Shown piece by piece: positions 33,852 to 44,160 of a stretch of DNA of 64,000 bases (its first letter is position 1; each line of letters begins with the position of its first letter). Source of the stretch: Myxocyprinus asiaticus (taxonomy: Eukaryota > Chordata > Actinopteri > Cypriniformes > Catostomidae). Location: positions 37,250,001-37,314,000 of the forward strand of contig NC_059365.1 in the NCBI RefSeq assembly GCF_019703515.2. Direction: 5' to 3'. The notes beneath the pieces are model-generated. The model worked only from the letters and a program-made list of their open reading frames with translations, did no database searches and was not told the DNA's origin. The translations under genes were made by a program, and so were the position numbers.

Positions 33852-34800
33852 ATGGACCCAGCGGATGATGCCACGCTCTGCTCAGCCATCAACCAGCAGG
33901 GAGTGCTCCTTGGTCACCAGCAGGACCCGATTAACTGCGACAGTCGAGCCATCAAGGAAATGGCTGGGCGGATAGCCGAGCTAACATCTATGCTCCGTAA
34001 TATTACGATTTCTCCCAGCTCCGATCCCAACACCGCTGGTGCCGCTGCCATTTCCCCTGTGGTTGTCCCTACCACCAGACCACCCGAGCCTCGATTTAAT
34101 CCTCCAGCTCCTTATTCCGGTAAGCTCAAGACATGTCAGTCATTTTTGTCACAATGCTCTCTAGTTTTTGCCCTTCAGCCATCATCTTACCATACTGAAA
34201 AGGTGAAAGTTGCATTCATTATCACTTTGCTCTCCGGTCAGGCTTGGGAGTGGGGAACGGCAGTATGGGACAATGAACATCAGTACTGCTCGTCCTTCCA
34301 CATATTCTCTGAGGAATTTACCAAGGTTTTTGATCAATCTGCCACCGGGACTGAGGCAGCGAGAGAACTGTCATAATTACATCAAGGAAGTCGCTCAGTC
34401 TCTGACTCATCGAGTTTCGCACTCTCGCTGCATCATGTGGATGGAACGAGCAAGTGATGTGGGATCGGTTCCTGGCTGGGCTCTCCGGCCGGGTAAAGGA
34501 CGAAATCTACTCTCTAGACCTCCTTAAGTGTCTGGATGGCTTTATTGACCTTGCATTCAGAGTGGACAATCGTCTTGTTATGTGAGGCCGACAGCGCCGA
34601 TCCACTTCTTCCCAGTCAGAGCAGTTTGGTTCCCCAGGCACCACTTTTGAACCAGTGTCGGAGGAGGGGCCCATGCAGGTTGGAATAGCTCGGCGATCCC
34701 CAAAAGAGTGCTATCATCCACTGGTCAACGGTTTATGTCTGTACTGTGATCAACCGGGGCACTCCAGCTTTCTGCCTGGTAAAAGCCCCTGCTCAACATT
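33852..34800 (+). pseudogene. Gypsy-type gag, damaged
   Basis: From ATG 33,852 the frame reads MDPADDATLCSAINQQGVLL, then PPEPRFNPPAPYSGKLKTCQ, SFLSQCSLVFALQPSSYHTE and LLSGQAWEWGTAVW, the capsid pattern of Sushi-type Gag. A stop occurs at about 34,374, and the reading continues in other frames with WLSGRVKDEI-like and LLKCLDGFIDLAFRVDNRLV segments to a knuckle-like CLYCDQPGHSS near 34,738. The last knuckle cysteine is replaced (SFLPG). Frameshifts and stops make it non-functional. Confidence 0.7.
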
Positions 34801-35004
34801 AGGGTTATTGGTGAGCGTGACACCCCTTCACAAATTCATTTTCTGGACATCTGGTCACCTTCGGCTCCAGTGGTTCTGGGACTCCTTTGGCTGGTAACTC
34901 TTAACCCTTATCTTAACTGAGCTAAGAATACTGTCTTGTGTTAGAGTTAGATTTGTCTGTCACAATGTCTTGTTTCTACCCTTTCCCCTGTCTCGTCTTG
35001 TTCT

Positions 35005-35167
35005 GTGCCACAGGAGGAACCGGTGAATCTTAAGGAAGTGCCTGAGGTCTACCATGATTTAAGGGTGGTATTCAGCAAGTCCCAGACTGCTTCCCTTCTT
35101 CCGCACTGCCCGTATGATTGTGCGATTGACATGCTTTCAGGTACTTCTCCACCTCGTGGTCGCCTCT
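35005..35167 (+). pseudogene. Start of Gypsy-type pol, truncated
   Basis: EEPVNLKEVPEVYHDLRVVF, then SKSQTASLLPHCPYDCAIDM and LSGTSPPRGRLYS match the region just upstream of the reverse transcriptase in Sushi-type polymerases. It is cut at 35,167 by a TATCTCATTATT-rich DNA element end. Confidence 0.7.
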
Positions 35168-35346
35168 ATTCTATATATTATTTTGATATATTATCTCATT
35201 ATTATGAGTTAGTATCTCATTATCTGATATAATGTCTTATTGTTTTCAGATTTTATCTCATTATTTTGAGATACTAAAAATAACAAGATGATTATTGATT
35301 TTTGTAATGGATTTTTTATTTCACATGGTGGAAACGGGCTTCCATA
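35168..35346. mobile_element. DNA transposon end with TATCTCATTATT repeats
   Basis: A run of TATCTCATTATT/TTTTGAGATA units is followed by the terminus GGTGGAAACGGGCTTCCATA (35,327-35,346), an inverted-repeat end seen in many fish elements. The opposite end is absent, so only half of the element remains between the pol fragment and the right part of the 5S-derived SINE. Confidence 0.6.
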
Positions 35347-35430
35347 ACAAATAGCTGGTGTGTGTTTGCATTCTGGCACAGTATGGCTGTCACCGCAGCA
35401 TTCAGGTGGATGCAGCACTAGTGTTTTGCA
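35347..35430 (+). repeat. 5S-rRNA-derived SINE, right part
   Basis: AATAGCTGGTGTGTG, then ATTCTGGCACAGTATGGCTG and CATTCAGGTGGATGCAGCAC match the distal body of the same 5S-derived repeat whose head is at 33,100-33,300, so the two parts were probably once contiguous. Confidence 0.55.
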
Positions 35431-35544
35431 GCAAAGCCGTTCTCTGTAATTATGTATTTGCTCTGAAATTACTTAAAAGTATTTTTTTTTAAATCAGAGG
35501 CACCATCATTTCAACCAAACAGGCATTCCAGCCAAGTAGATCTT

Positions 35545-35546
<2 letters not shown>

Positions 35547-35640
<94 letters not shown>
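35547..35640. repeat. (CT)n microsatellite
   Basis: About 45 CT units with one interruption (TCTGTC). Confidence 0.95.
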
Positions 35641-35643
<3 letters not shown>

Positions 35644-35913
35644 GCATCATGCTGATATTGCACTCCTTTGATCTCTTGGGCTCACCCTAGAAAGAAAGGG
35701 ATAAAATCTTTTAAAATACTGCATTCTGCCAGGATCCCCATAATCAACAGCTCCCACAAGCAAATAAGCTAAAGGCTTATGGCATAAAAGTACAGAGTTA
35801 TATATTTAGAATGGGGAATTACTGTCACTTTATTATAAAATGGTAAAAAGCTCAAAAGATTCCTGATGGAATACATTTTTTTCATGCCATATACTTTGTG
35901 GTTAGCTTCAAAT

Positions 35914-36200
35914 GGTTAAAGGGATAGTTCATTCAAAATGGAAATTCTGTCATCATTTACTTACCCTCATGTTGTTCCAAACCCACACAACATTCTTTCT
36001 TCCCTGGAGAAAAATAAATTTAGCACCTGTTCATACTGCTAAAAGTGAATGAGGACTGAGGCCGTTAAGCTGCAAAATTGACTAAAATAGCTTTGTAGGA
36101 GGAACAAACTGAACTTTAAATCTTTATTCACTGAAAATCTTGCCCTCCACAATTGTTCTCAAATTTCAATCATACCACAACATATCAAACTAGGTGCATG
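35914..36200. repeat. hAT-like MITE, GGGATAGTTCAC type
   Basis: Starts TTAAAGGGATAGTTCATTCA, then CTGTCATCATTTACTTACCC, and includes ACTGAAAATCTTGCCCTCC, shared with 12,236-12,980. The right end is not clear. Confidence 0.6.
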
Positions 36201-36353
36201 GCAATCAGATAAGAGACAAACAATGACTTCCGGTTAATAATACCCACAAGTATTACAGTTACTTTTATAACAATCGGTTGTTCGACACTTTTTGTTATAA
36301 ATCATTCAAACGTAAAAATATCAGGTAGACCATGTAAAGCAACTGAATAGGCC

Positions 36354-37205
36354 ATGGCCACCTCAGACTTGCCTGTGGAAGATGTCCCTGAGGACAGCAC
36401 TCAAGATCCAGGTAACAAGACTGTGCTCAGCGCAATTGCGTTGCTTCACACAGAACTACGTTCACTTAAAACAGAGATTGGGAAAATAATAGATGCAAGG
36501 ATTGAACAGCTCGCTGCCTCTATTAGAGGAGAGCTGATAGCTTTTAAAAACCAGCCAGTGCAGCTATTTCAGCTGTAAAGGTCACTGTGGACGACCATGC
36601 ATCCAAATTAGCTATTCTGGAAAACAACGCTTCCTCGTCTTCGAATACGTTTACGAGGCTGGAGAATGAGGTTGGGCGCCTTAAAAAGGTGGTGGATCAA
36701 CTCACAGACAAGTGTACTGACCTTGAAGGCTGCAGCAGTAAACAGAATCTCCAGATACTTAATGTCAAAGAAGGGGCAGAATCCAGCAAAAAACCCAGGG
36801 AATTTGCACGCATCTTTTGTTGGAGGCATTATCGCTGGAGAAGCCCCCTCTTGTCGAAAGGTGGAATCGTCCTGGGGACGATGAGCCGCTGGGAGCTTTC
36901 ATTCTCAGGCTACATTGTACCCACAAGTTAGATGAGATTCTACAGAAAGCCGCTAAGATGCAACGGATCGTCTTTAATGGACAAAAAATCTTGATCTTTC
37001 CAGACTACCTCCCAGCAGTTGTGAAACGACATGCACTCTTTAAATGTGTGAGGGACCTTTTAAGAGACAAACCCGGAGTGAAGTTTAGTCTGCAATACCC
37101 AGTGCGACTACAGGTTTCTTATGATGACAAGGAACACTAATTCACCAACCTGGATAAGGCAATGACTTTTGCTGAGCAATGCTTTGGAACAGTGCCGCCG
37201 GTTTA
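36354..37205 (+). pseudogene. LINE ORF1 (RNA-binding, L1-like), damaged
   Basis: The start ATG at 36,354 opens MATSDLPVEDVPEDSTQDPG. The N-terminal third is rich in heptad-like Leu/Ile (LLHTELRSLKTEIGKII, LENEVGRLKKVVDQLTDKCT), consistent with the ORF1 coiled coil. The C-terminal part (36,895-37,205) has the L1-type RNA-binding pattern: KAAKMQRIVFNGQKILIFPD, then VRDLLRDKPGVKFSLQYPVR and LQVSYDDKEH. Frameshifts occur near 36,575 and 36,820, and a stop codon interrupts at 37,138. The frame then runs on to FAEQCFGTVPPV. Confidence 0.7.
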
Positions 37206-37545
37206 ACAGGTGTGTGTTGACAGCATGTATATGGATCACCTGAGGAAAGCACGGTATGAACAAGCCATAAGTTGATGGGTAAAGACTTTGTTGCCATGGA
37301 CTTTAGTTCATATAATTATGGACAGAAAAGCTAACTGAAAGACAAATTCAGTTTCTAAACAACTTTAAAAAAGTATGAATCCACGGTTTGTTCCTCAGTA
37401 TGTCTAATTTGTGGAGCTATAATTTGTGAAATTTTGAAGGTTAACTTCCCATTAACACAGCTTTGGACGTTTTCTTTTTTTCTTGTATCGACTGTTCTTT
37501 AATTGTATTGTTTTATGTTTTTGGGGATATTTACCTCCTTTTGGG

Positions 37546-38147
37546 CAGTGGCGAATTCTCAGGGCCAGCAGAGTCTTCTATGCTGGCCTAACATGTCTAA
37601 TAAATAAATCTTTTTTCATCCTTTTATTCTCATTCACATTTTTGCCTATTTATTTTCAATTGCTTTCCCCTTTCCGGCTGTCATCACTGCTGCTATTGCC
37701 ATTGAGAAAGAGATTCTTATGGATTTAAAAACCTGAGATGTAAACAGGAAAGGAGGGCTGATTTTCACTTCAAGTAAATTGGTAAGTGCTTTTTGCATTG
37801 TTATAGCAACATCAGGAGTTTTCTAAGTGGAAATTAGGCTGGCTGGATCATTCAGTGTCAGTTTAAGTTTTGAAAAGTAACCGTGTACCCTTACAAAACA
37901 AAAATTATTGCAAGCAACATTTAAATTGCAAATATTATTAGAGAGCTTTTTGCTGGTATTAGACCTTCTTGGTTTTGGCTTTCATGCGTGGACGTGTTAT
38001 AAAAATGTCAATTGGTATTATTATTTGGCTACGATGTAATGTATGATGTCCATAGGCATAGGGTGTCTTATTAATTGTGAAACAGTGTTTTCTTAATGAC
38101 AAGAATTACACTGAAGACCAAGACTTAAAATGCAAGGGCCGCCACTG
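37546..38147. mobile_element. hAT-like element with perfect 8-bp target duplication
   Basis: The ends are CAGTGGCGAATTCTC on the left and GGGCCGCCACTG on the right (complement CAGTGGCGGCCC). The 8 bp CTTTTGGG occur immediately on both sides (37,538-37,545 and 38,148-38,155). No transposase. It is inserted in the region between LINE ORF1 and ORF2. Confidence 0.85.
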
Positions 38148-38281
38148 CTTTTGGGGTTACGCTTCATGTTTTGTTTTAGTGTCGGCAAGACATTGAGTTT
38201 TGCCATGGGATTTTTTAGGGTTGGGGTAACCTGCTCAGATATTATATATGTAAAGGTTATTATGAAAATGACAGAATTTTT

Positions 38282-40907
38282 AGGGGTTCAAGCGCTTAGC
38301 ACTGAAACCCTATTGTAATTGTTAAGATTATTATTATTATTATTATTCCACCATAAAACTGATCGGTCAGAGCAAACCGTAAGGCCTAGAGACTTGAAAC
38401 TTGATCAGATGGTAGTAGTATTGCTTGCTACTCAGAAACACGGACTTGGCCAAATCAGTCAATAGGGGGCGCTACAGCGATCAGCGAAACTGCTCATTAC
38501 TCCTAGACCGTTTGCGAACTAGTCCTAGGTTTTTCATCCAATTGGGACCAAACCAGTGCCAAACAATTCTATGGAGTCTCAATATCAAAAGTTATAAAAA
38601 AAGTTTGAACTTTCGACTCGAGCTAGCTACGGTATGCGAAAGCAACGGAAGTAGGAGTGGCCAATTTTACGTAAATGGCTATAACTTTTGAAGGAAATGA
38701 GATATCTACACCAAACTTGGCATGCTTATGTAAGAGGTCAATCTTTGGTCGCCTAGAAAAGTTGGTGTGGTTTTGCCACATGGTGGCGTTATAATACCAA
38801 ACAATACATGAAATTGGCTGTAACTATGAAATCGTTAATCCTATTGACTTCAAAATTTGCATACATTGTCATTATCTCAGCTGCCATCACTGTCTATATG
38901 GACATTCACGTATGTTGAAAAACATGGCCGCCATCAGCCAATCAAATTTTAGCAGCTATTACACAAGGTTAACAATGACCGATCGAAACAAAACTCGGTG
39001 GACCTATTTGACTCTTGGTCTGAGAGGGTTGTGCAAAGTTTTAAAAAAATCGGCCACTAGTTGATGCTATCACGATTTTTGTAGGTGTTAATGGTTGTAT
39101 ATAATGCAGTGCAAAAACACAAGTAATATATATCACCTGATAGCTCTTCTCATTCTAAACAACTCTGCCTCAAGAAGCATTGGTGTCTGTCAAACCATTC
39201 GCTAAATATTTCAGATAATGTTAAAAACATACTTTTGCAAACTAGTCCTAGATTTTTCGCCCAATCGGAACCAAACCAGTGCAGAAATATTCTCTGGAGT
39301 CTGATTATCAATAATGATAAAAAAAGTTGCAATTTTGACTTTTACTAAAATGGCTATAACACCCGAACAAAATTAGATATTTTCACTAAACTCAGTACAC
39401 ATGTGTATGAGCTCAATCTGAGGTCACAGTAAAAAAACCGTGCAGTTTGGCTACTTGGTGGCGCTATAACAGGGAAAAAAACATGAAAACAGCTCTAACT
39501 ATGCAACCATTAGTCTGATTGAGTTGAAAATCAGCATGCAGTGTTTTTGTCCAAGGTGCCATGACTGTCTATGAGGACACTGGCGTATCTCAAAAAACAT
39601 GGCCACCATCGGCCAATGAAGTTTGAGCACCTATTAGACAAGGTTACCGGAGGCCGATCGGCACAAAATTCGGTGGGCATATTCGACTCCTGGCCCTAGA
39701 GGTCTGTGAGAAATTTTAAAGAAATTGGCCAATGGATGCCGCTAACGAGGTTTATGCCTCTGTAATCACGTAGTGTTTCACACATACACACAATGGCTGT
39801 GTCCCAATTCAAAGGCCACGACTTTGAAGGCCACGAAGGTCGGACTGAGTATTGTTAATTGGGACAGTCTGGCCTACGGAGGACTGTTTTTATCGCTTAA
39901 CAACTGTGACAGCTGCCGAGTGACTGTAACATTTGTACTGACTTTTTTGAAAGTTATATTAAACTGTCTGAAAACAAAACAGGGTTCACAAACTGTCTAA
40001 ATATTTTCACCATGGTCCATTTCTGTATATAATAAAGAGCATAAACTATATATAATCGCATCTTAGTAAGATATAAGTCAACATTTGAACCACTTTAAAG
40101 TTTTTTTTTTTTTTTTTTTTACATTTGTATCATTAGATATTTGAGTAAGTTGAAACCCAATACTTACATTTAAAAGTGTAATTCGTCAATTTCTCTCACG
40201 GGAAACGATGGACGCATTTGGAGGCCACATTTGAAGGAGTCTTCGAATTGGGACAGCCTTTGTCACGCAGCAGTGATGCAATCGGCCTTCGAATGCGACC
40301 TTTGAAGGATGCAGCCTCTGAATTGGGACGCAGCTATAATTGATATCATTTGTTAGATCTTCTCATACTGAACAACTTTGCCTCAAGAACCACTGCTGTC
40401 AATCAAATTGTTCATTAAATATTCACGATTATGTAAAAAAACCTACTTTTGTGAACTAGTCCTAGGTTTTTCGCTCAACCTCAATAAAACCAATGTAGTA
40501 CAATTCTCTGGACTCTCTAGGTCAATAATTATCAAAAACAAAATGTTGAACTTTACCCTTTGGGTAACTATAACAGTGTCATTTAGAAAATGGCGTGGTC
40601 AAGTGTACAAATAATCCCATAATTCCTAAACAAAAACTCAGAACTTCACGAAATTAGGTGAGCACATGCGACATATGATTCTAAACAAGCATGCAGACTT
40701 TTATGGAGATCGGACCATAGGTGACACTATGAGTTTTAAAAAGCTTTAAAAACCATGTATTTCCTTAGTAAATTGGCTGTAAATGGTCAATTCCATCTAT
40801 GATCTAGGTGGTTACATGCTTGCTAAATAAAACATAATACCTTTTTACGCATGTGCTTAAAGGCCTTAAACCGCTTGAACCCCGTTAATTGATGCTCACA
40901 GCTATAT
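38282..40907. mobile_element. Composite interspersed repeat, copy 2
   Basis: 2,626 bp, starting AGGGGTTCAAGCGCTTAGCA and ending CTCACAGCTATAT, parallel to 27,387-30,171 throughout, including the 0.7-kb internal unit and the nested inverted-repeat element. A (TTA)n run (38,329-38,347) follows the start. No target duplication was found (GAATTTTT before, TTTGTTAC after). It lies inside the LINE, upstream of the endonuclease. Confidence 0.75.
39795..40334. mobile_element. Nested inverted-repeat element in composite copy 2
   Basis: Ends GGCTGTGTCCCAATTCAAAG and the complement of CTGAATTGGGACGCAGC, matching 28,965-29,598 but about 95 bp shorter. It sits at the homologous position of the composite repeat. 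Confidence 0.75.
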
Positions 40908-40939
40908 TTTGTTACTAGTGATGCCAAATGATAATTGTA

Positions 40940-41700
40940 TTTTCAGGTAATAAACAAAGAGGCCTTACTTTCACTTCTTGGAACGTCAAAGATCTGAACC
41001 ACCAGGTTAAAAGAAGCAAAATATTATTTCACTTAAAGTCTCTGTCTGCAGATGTTATTTTTCTCCAGGAAACACATCTGAAAAATTAATCCCATGTCAG
41101 GTCGAGGTGCGGATGGATAGGGCACATTCTTCACTCTATATTTTCAGCCAAGGCAAGAGGTGTTGCTATTTTAATCAGGAAAGGTGTTCCATTTAAACTG
41201 AAAGATTCTAAAGCAGATAATGAAGATAGATATCTTATTGTATCTGGAGAGATACATTCTTTACCTGTTACTTTGGTGAATGTCTTTGGTCCAAACTTTG
41301 ATAACCCGAAGTTCTTCAGGAAGGTGTTTTCCTTAATTCCAAACATATCACAGACCAAACTCATTATTGTGTGCTCAATCCTTATCTGGATAGATCATCC
41401 GTTAAAAGGTCCCCTCTAATTCAAGATAATTTTTAAACGCATACCTTAATAATTCTAACTTTGTGGATGTGTGGAGGCTTTTCCATCCTACTGATAGAGA
41501 TTGCTCTTTCATTTGCATGTCCATAACGTCTACACTCGTATTGATTATTTTGTAATTGATAGAACTCTCACGTCTAATGTCTCAAACTCCAAGTATCATG
41601 ATATCCTAATTTCTGTATACTCTCCCCTTTCGTTTGAACTCTGTTTAAGTGCCCTTAACTCCACCCATCCAGTGTGGAGAATGGATCCTTAGCTTATCGA
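40940..41700 (+). pseudogene. LINE ORF2 endonuclease domain, damaged
   Basis: APE-type endonuclease blocks in order: GLTFTSWNVKDLNHQVKR, then ADVIFLQETHL (near 41,050), ARGVAILIRKGVPF, VTLVNVFGPNFDNPKFF and, near 41,530, RIDYFVIDRTL. The expected SWN, QETH and YxPN-like (VFGPN) elements are visible. Stops and frame changes near 41,085, 41,350-41,440 and 41,500 break the frame. This nicks target DNA in active L1-type elements. Confidence 0.75.
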
Positions 41701-42283
41701 TGACCCTCATTTTGTGATTATGTGCACACTCAAATAGAAATGTTCTTTGCCACTAACGATAACTTAGATGTCTCTCCGTGCTTGCTATGGGAGACTTTTA
41801 AAGCGTTTTTAAGGGGATGTGTAATTTCGTATCAGGGATCCAGGAATAAAGTTAACAAAATAAAATGTCTAAAACTGCAAAAGCAAATTCATCAGCTAGA
41901 TAGGGACAATGCGCAAGTTCCCTCACTAGATACATATAAAAAAATTCTACAGTTAAGGCTTGAATATAATAAAATCCTCTCAGCTAAATTTTGTAGGTCA
42001 TTTCTGTTTACAAAACAAAGATATTTTGAGTTTGGAGAGAAACCACATAGATTACTTGCTAGACAATTGCGTAAGTTACAAAATTATCGAACAATTCATA
42101 AAATCAAGACCAAATCTGGATTCCACGTTACTGCATCTAAAGATGTAATGAGTGCTTTAAGGAAAACTACACAGCTCTATGCTCCTCTAGGACTAATAAT
42201 AATGCACACACTATGGATGAGTTCCTAAGTAAATGTAATCTTCCCTTTCTTTCCTCAAAAGATTATACCTTCCTAAATGAAGA
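41701..42283 (+). pseudogene. LINE ORF2, region between endonuclease and RT
   Basis: The 168-codon frame at 41,722-42,228 (LLWETFKAFLRGCVISYQGS, then LEYNKILSAKFCRSFLFTKQ and RYFEFGEKPHRLLARQLRK) matches the helical linker preceding the reverse transcriptase of L1/Tx1 elements. It shifts frame near 42,190, continues as FLSKCNLPFLSSKDYTFLNE, and is cut by the Tc1-like terminus at 42,284. Confidence 0.65.
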
Positions 42284-42317
42284 TACACCGACCAGCCATA
42301 ACATTAAAATCACCTGC

Positions 42318-42706
42318 CTAATATTGTGTAGGTCCCCCTCGTGCCGCCATAACAGCGCCAACCCGCATCTCAGAATAGCATTCTGAGATGATATTCTTCT
42401 CACCACAATTGTACAGAGTGGTTATCTGAGTTACCGTAGACTTTGTCAGTTCAAACCAGTCAAGCCATTCTCTGTTGACCTCTCTCATCAACAAGGCATA
42501 TCCGTTCACAGAACTGCCACTCACTGGATGTTTTTTTGTTTTTGGAACCATTTGGAGTGAATTCTAGAGACTGTTGTGTGTGAAAATCCCAGGAGATCAG
42601 CAGTTACAGAAATACTCAAACCAGCCTGTCTGGCACCAACAATCATACCACGGTCCAAATCACTGAGATAAAATTTTTGCCCCATTCTGATGGTTAATGT
42701 GAACAT
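42318..42706 (-). pseudogene. Tc1 transposase N-terminal relic, left arm
   Basis: Minus-strand frames encode the helix-turn-helix region (DLDRGMIVGARQAGLSISVT, ADLLGFSHTTVSRIHSKW) and then jump to NREWLDWFELTKSTVTQITT and finally AARGGPTQY, a Tc1 C-terminal-like tail. The catalytic DDE core between these is deleted. Confidence 0.7.
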
Positions 42707-42789
42707 TAACTGAAGCTCCTGACTCGTATCTGCATGATTTTATGCACTGCACTGCTGCCACACTATTGGCTGATTAGATAATCTCATGG

Positions 42790-43005
42790 ATGATTGTTGG
42801 TGCCAGACAGGCTGGTTTGAGTATTTCTGAAACTGCTGATCTTCTGGGATTTTCACACACAACAGTCTCTAGAATTTACTCAGAATGGTGCCAAAAACAA
42901 AAATCATCCAGTGAGCAGCAGTTATGTGGACGGAAACACCTTGTTGATGAGAGAGGTCAACAGAGAATGGCCAGACTGGATTCGAGCTGACAAAGTCTAC
43001 GGTAA
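42790..43005 (+). pseudogene. Tc1 transposase N-terminal relic, right arm
   Basis: Plus-strand frame MIVGARQAGLSISETADLLG, then FSHTTVSRIYSEWCQKQKSS and LVDERGQQRMARLDSS, nearly the same protein as the left arm in inverted orientation. It stops before the second DNA-binding helix group is complete. Confidence 0.7.
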
Positions 43006-43024
43006 CGCAGATAATCGCTTACAA

Positions 43025-44048
43025 TAAAGATAAACATGGTTTGTGCCGACCACAATGTGATTTGTGCAATTATGAATTTTATGATTTACTTTTGAAATTC
43101 AAAAGACATTTGGAAAATAAATATGTTAATCATTTAGCATATTATCGGGCCTATGCAGTTTGATCTTGTATGCTTTGGAACTGTGTTGGGTCACCTCTTG
43201 ATAACAACTTTAACTTTAAAACTATAGTGTATCTGACTGCTTACGCACCCGTGGTCTCCGGCTTGGGATCTGGGAGCAGAATTCCCTCTCACACTCCCAC
43301 AAGCATCTTAACTCAGAAAACAGAAACATATGCCCAGTTATTGGCATCCAAATGATCTGGAATTGAAGCTACATAATTGAACTTTCTTTTTATGTGGGAT
43401 GCTTGGATCTCACAGCCCAGAATTACTCCGCCTCCAGCATCCTCCTACACACCTTTAGCTCAAACTGTCTCGTCTTCCCACCTCTTTTCTTTTCTCTGCA
43501 TTCTTCTAGAAGAACAATCACGATATCCCAAGAGATTCAGCAAGAGTTTTTACTAATACATGTGAAAAAAGCTAAAATTTTCATGCAATATATATATTTT
43601 TTTCTCTTTGTGACATAGCTTAGCATTACATTTTAATTCTGCTTTTTTTAACCTTTGGACCACAGTGAAACTACTGCATGTTATTTAAAGGTGGCGTTTT
43701 CATATTACAAAGGCAAATAAGAGGCATTTATGTCAGTCAAGCAAGTACAAGGCAATATCAGATTTTTTTTTTTCTTTGATTGATTTTTTTTATTGCTCTC
43801 CTTTCTGTATCAATGTCAAGCTTCTAGTGTCACTGATGTTTATCAACCAAAGAATCCTATTCAGTGGAGCAGCCTTGAATTATTTTCACCACTATGCAAG
43901 GCATTCGTTTTTCACACACAAGTCTTTCACACACTACCTCCAAAATATTTGATGAAATTGTGGCTTAAAGTGTCTTTAAGTCTTCTTCATGTTTTAAGTT
44001 TATTAAGCCTTGACATTCTAAAGAATTGATGAAAAATTTAAAATAAAT
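43025..44048. other. Non-coding stretch
   Basis: No gene recognised. T-runs lie at 43,765-43,790. The sequence after the Tc1-like fold-back does not resume recognisable LINE sequence. Confidence 0.4.
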
Positions 44049-44160
44049 GTGTGGCAGCGGGGGCGTGGTCGAGCGTCCGTCGGGAGAGAGAGAGTGGTAA
44101 GGGTGCATACACCTGAGCCAAATTATGACTAACACCTCATTTATGACTAAAGTCCTCTCA
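44049..44160 (+). repeat. Possible LTR start fragment
   Basis: TGTGGCAGCGGGGGCGTGGT, then CACCTGAGCCAAATTATGAC resembles the beginning of an LTR seen in fish Gypsy elements. Only about 110 bp remain and no partner LTR or coding region is near. Confidence 0.35.

Larger units (their letters stand above)
33301..35167 (+). mobile_element. Gypsy-type LTR retrotransposon remnant (Sushi/Tf1-like)
   Basis: An LTR-like region ends CCTGTGACA at 33,834 with an AATAAA signal at 33,780-33,785. It is followed 17 bp later by the start codon of a gag frame, then a decayed zinc knuckle and a short piece of pol at about 35,005-35,167. The short gap between LTR and gag and the TCTGACCAAGAATG leader fit Sushi-type elements, which are thought to self-prime. 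Most of pol and the 3' LTR are missing. The left LTR edge was not determined. Confidence 0.65.
36354..42283 (+). mobile_element. L1/Tx1-type LINE with nested insertions
   Basis: A LINE with ORF1 (36,354-37,205) and the start of ORF2 (endonuclease 40,940-41,700, linker to 42,283). Its reverse transcriptase is lost because a Tc1-like element begins at 42,284. Between ORF1 and ORF2 sit a hAT-like element (37,546-38,147) and composite repeat copy 2 (38,282-40,907). Known: L1-type elements carry an RNA-binding ORF1 protein, then an APE endonuclease and reverse transcriptase. All frames here are broken. Confidence 0.75.
42284..43024. mobile_element. Chimeric Tc1-like element forming a head-to-head fold-back
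   Basis: The left end TACACCGACCAGCCATAACA is the family-B terminus seen at 10,972. It is followed not by family-B sequence but by a minus-strand family-A-like transposase N-terminal part (42,318-42,706: GMIVGARQAGLSISVTADLL, HTTVSRIHSKW). After a spacer (42,707-42,785) the same transposase segment recurs on the plus strand (42,790-43,005). The two arms are inverted copies from about 42,410-42,706 and 42,786-43,024. The DDE domain is absent and the right terminus is missing. Confidence 0.75.
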
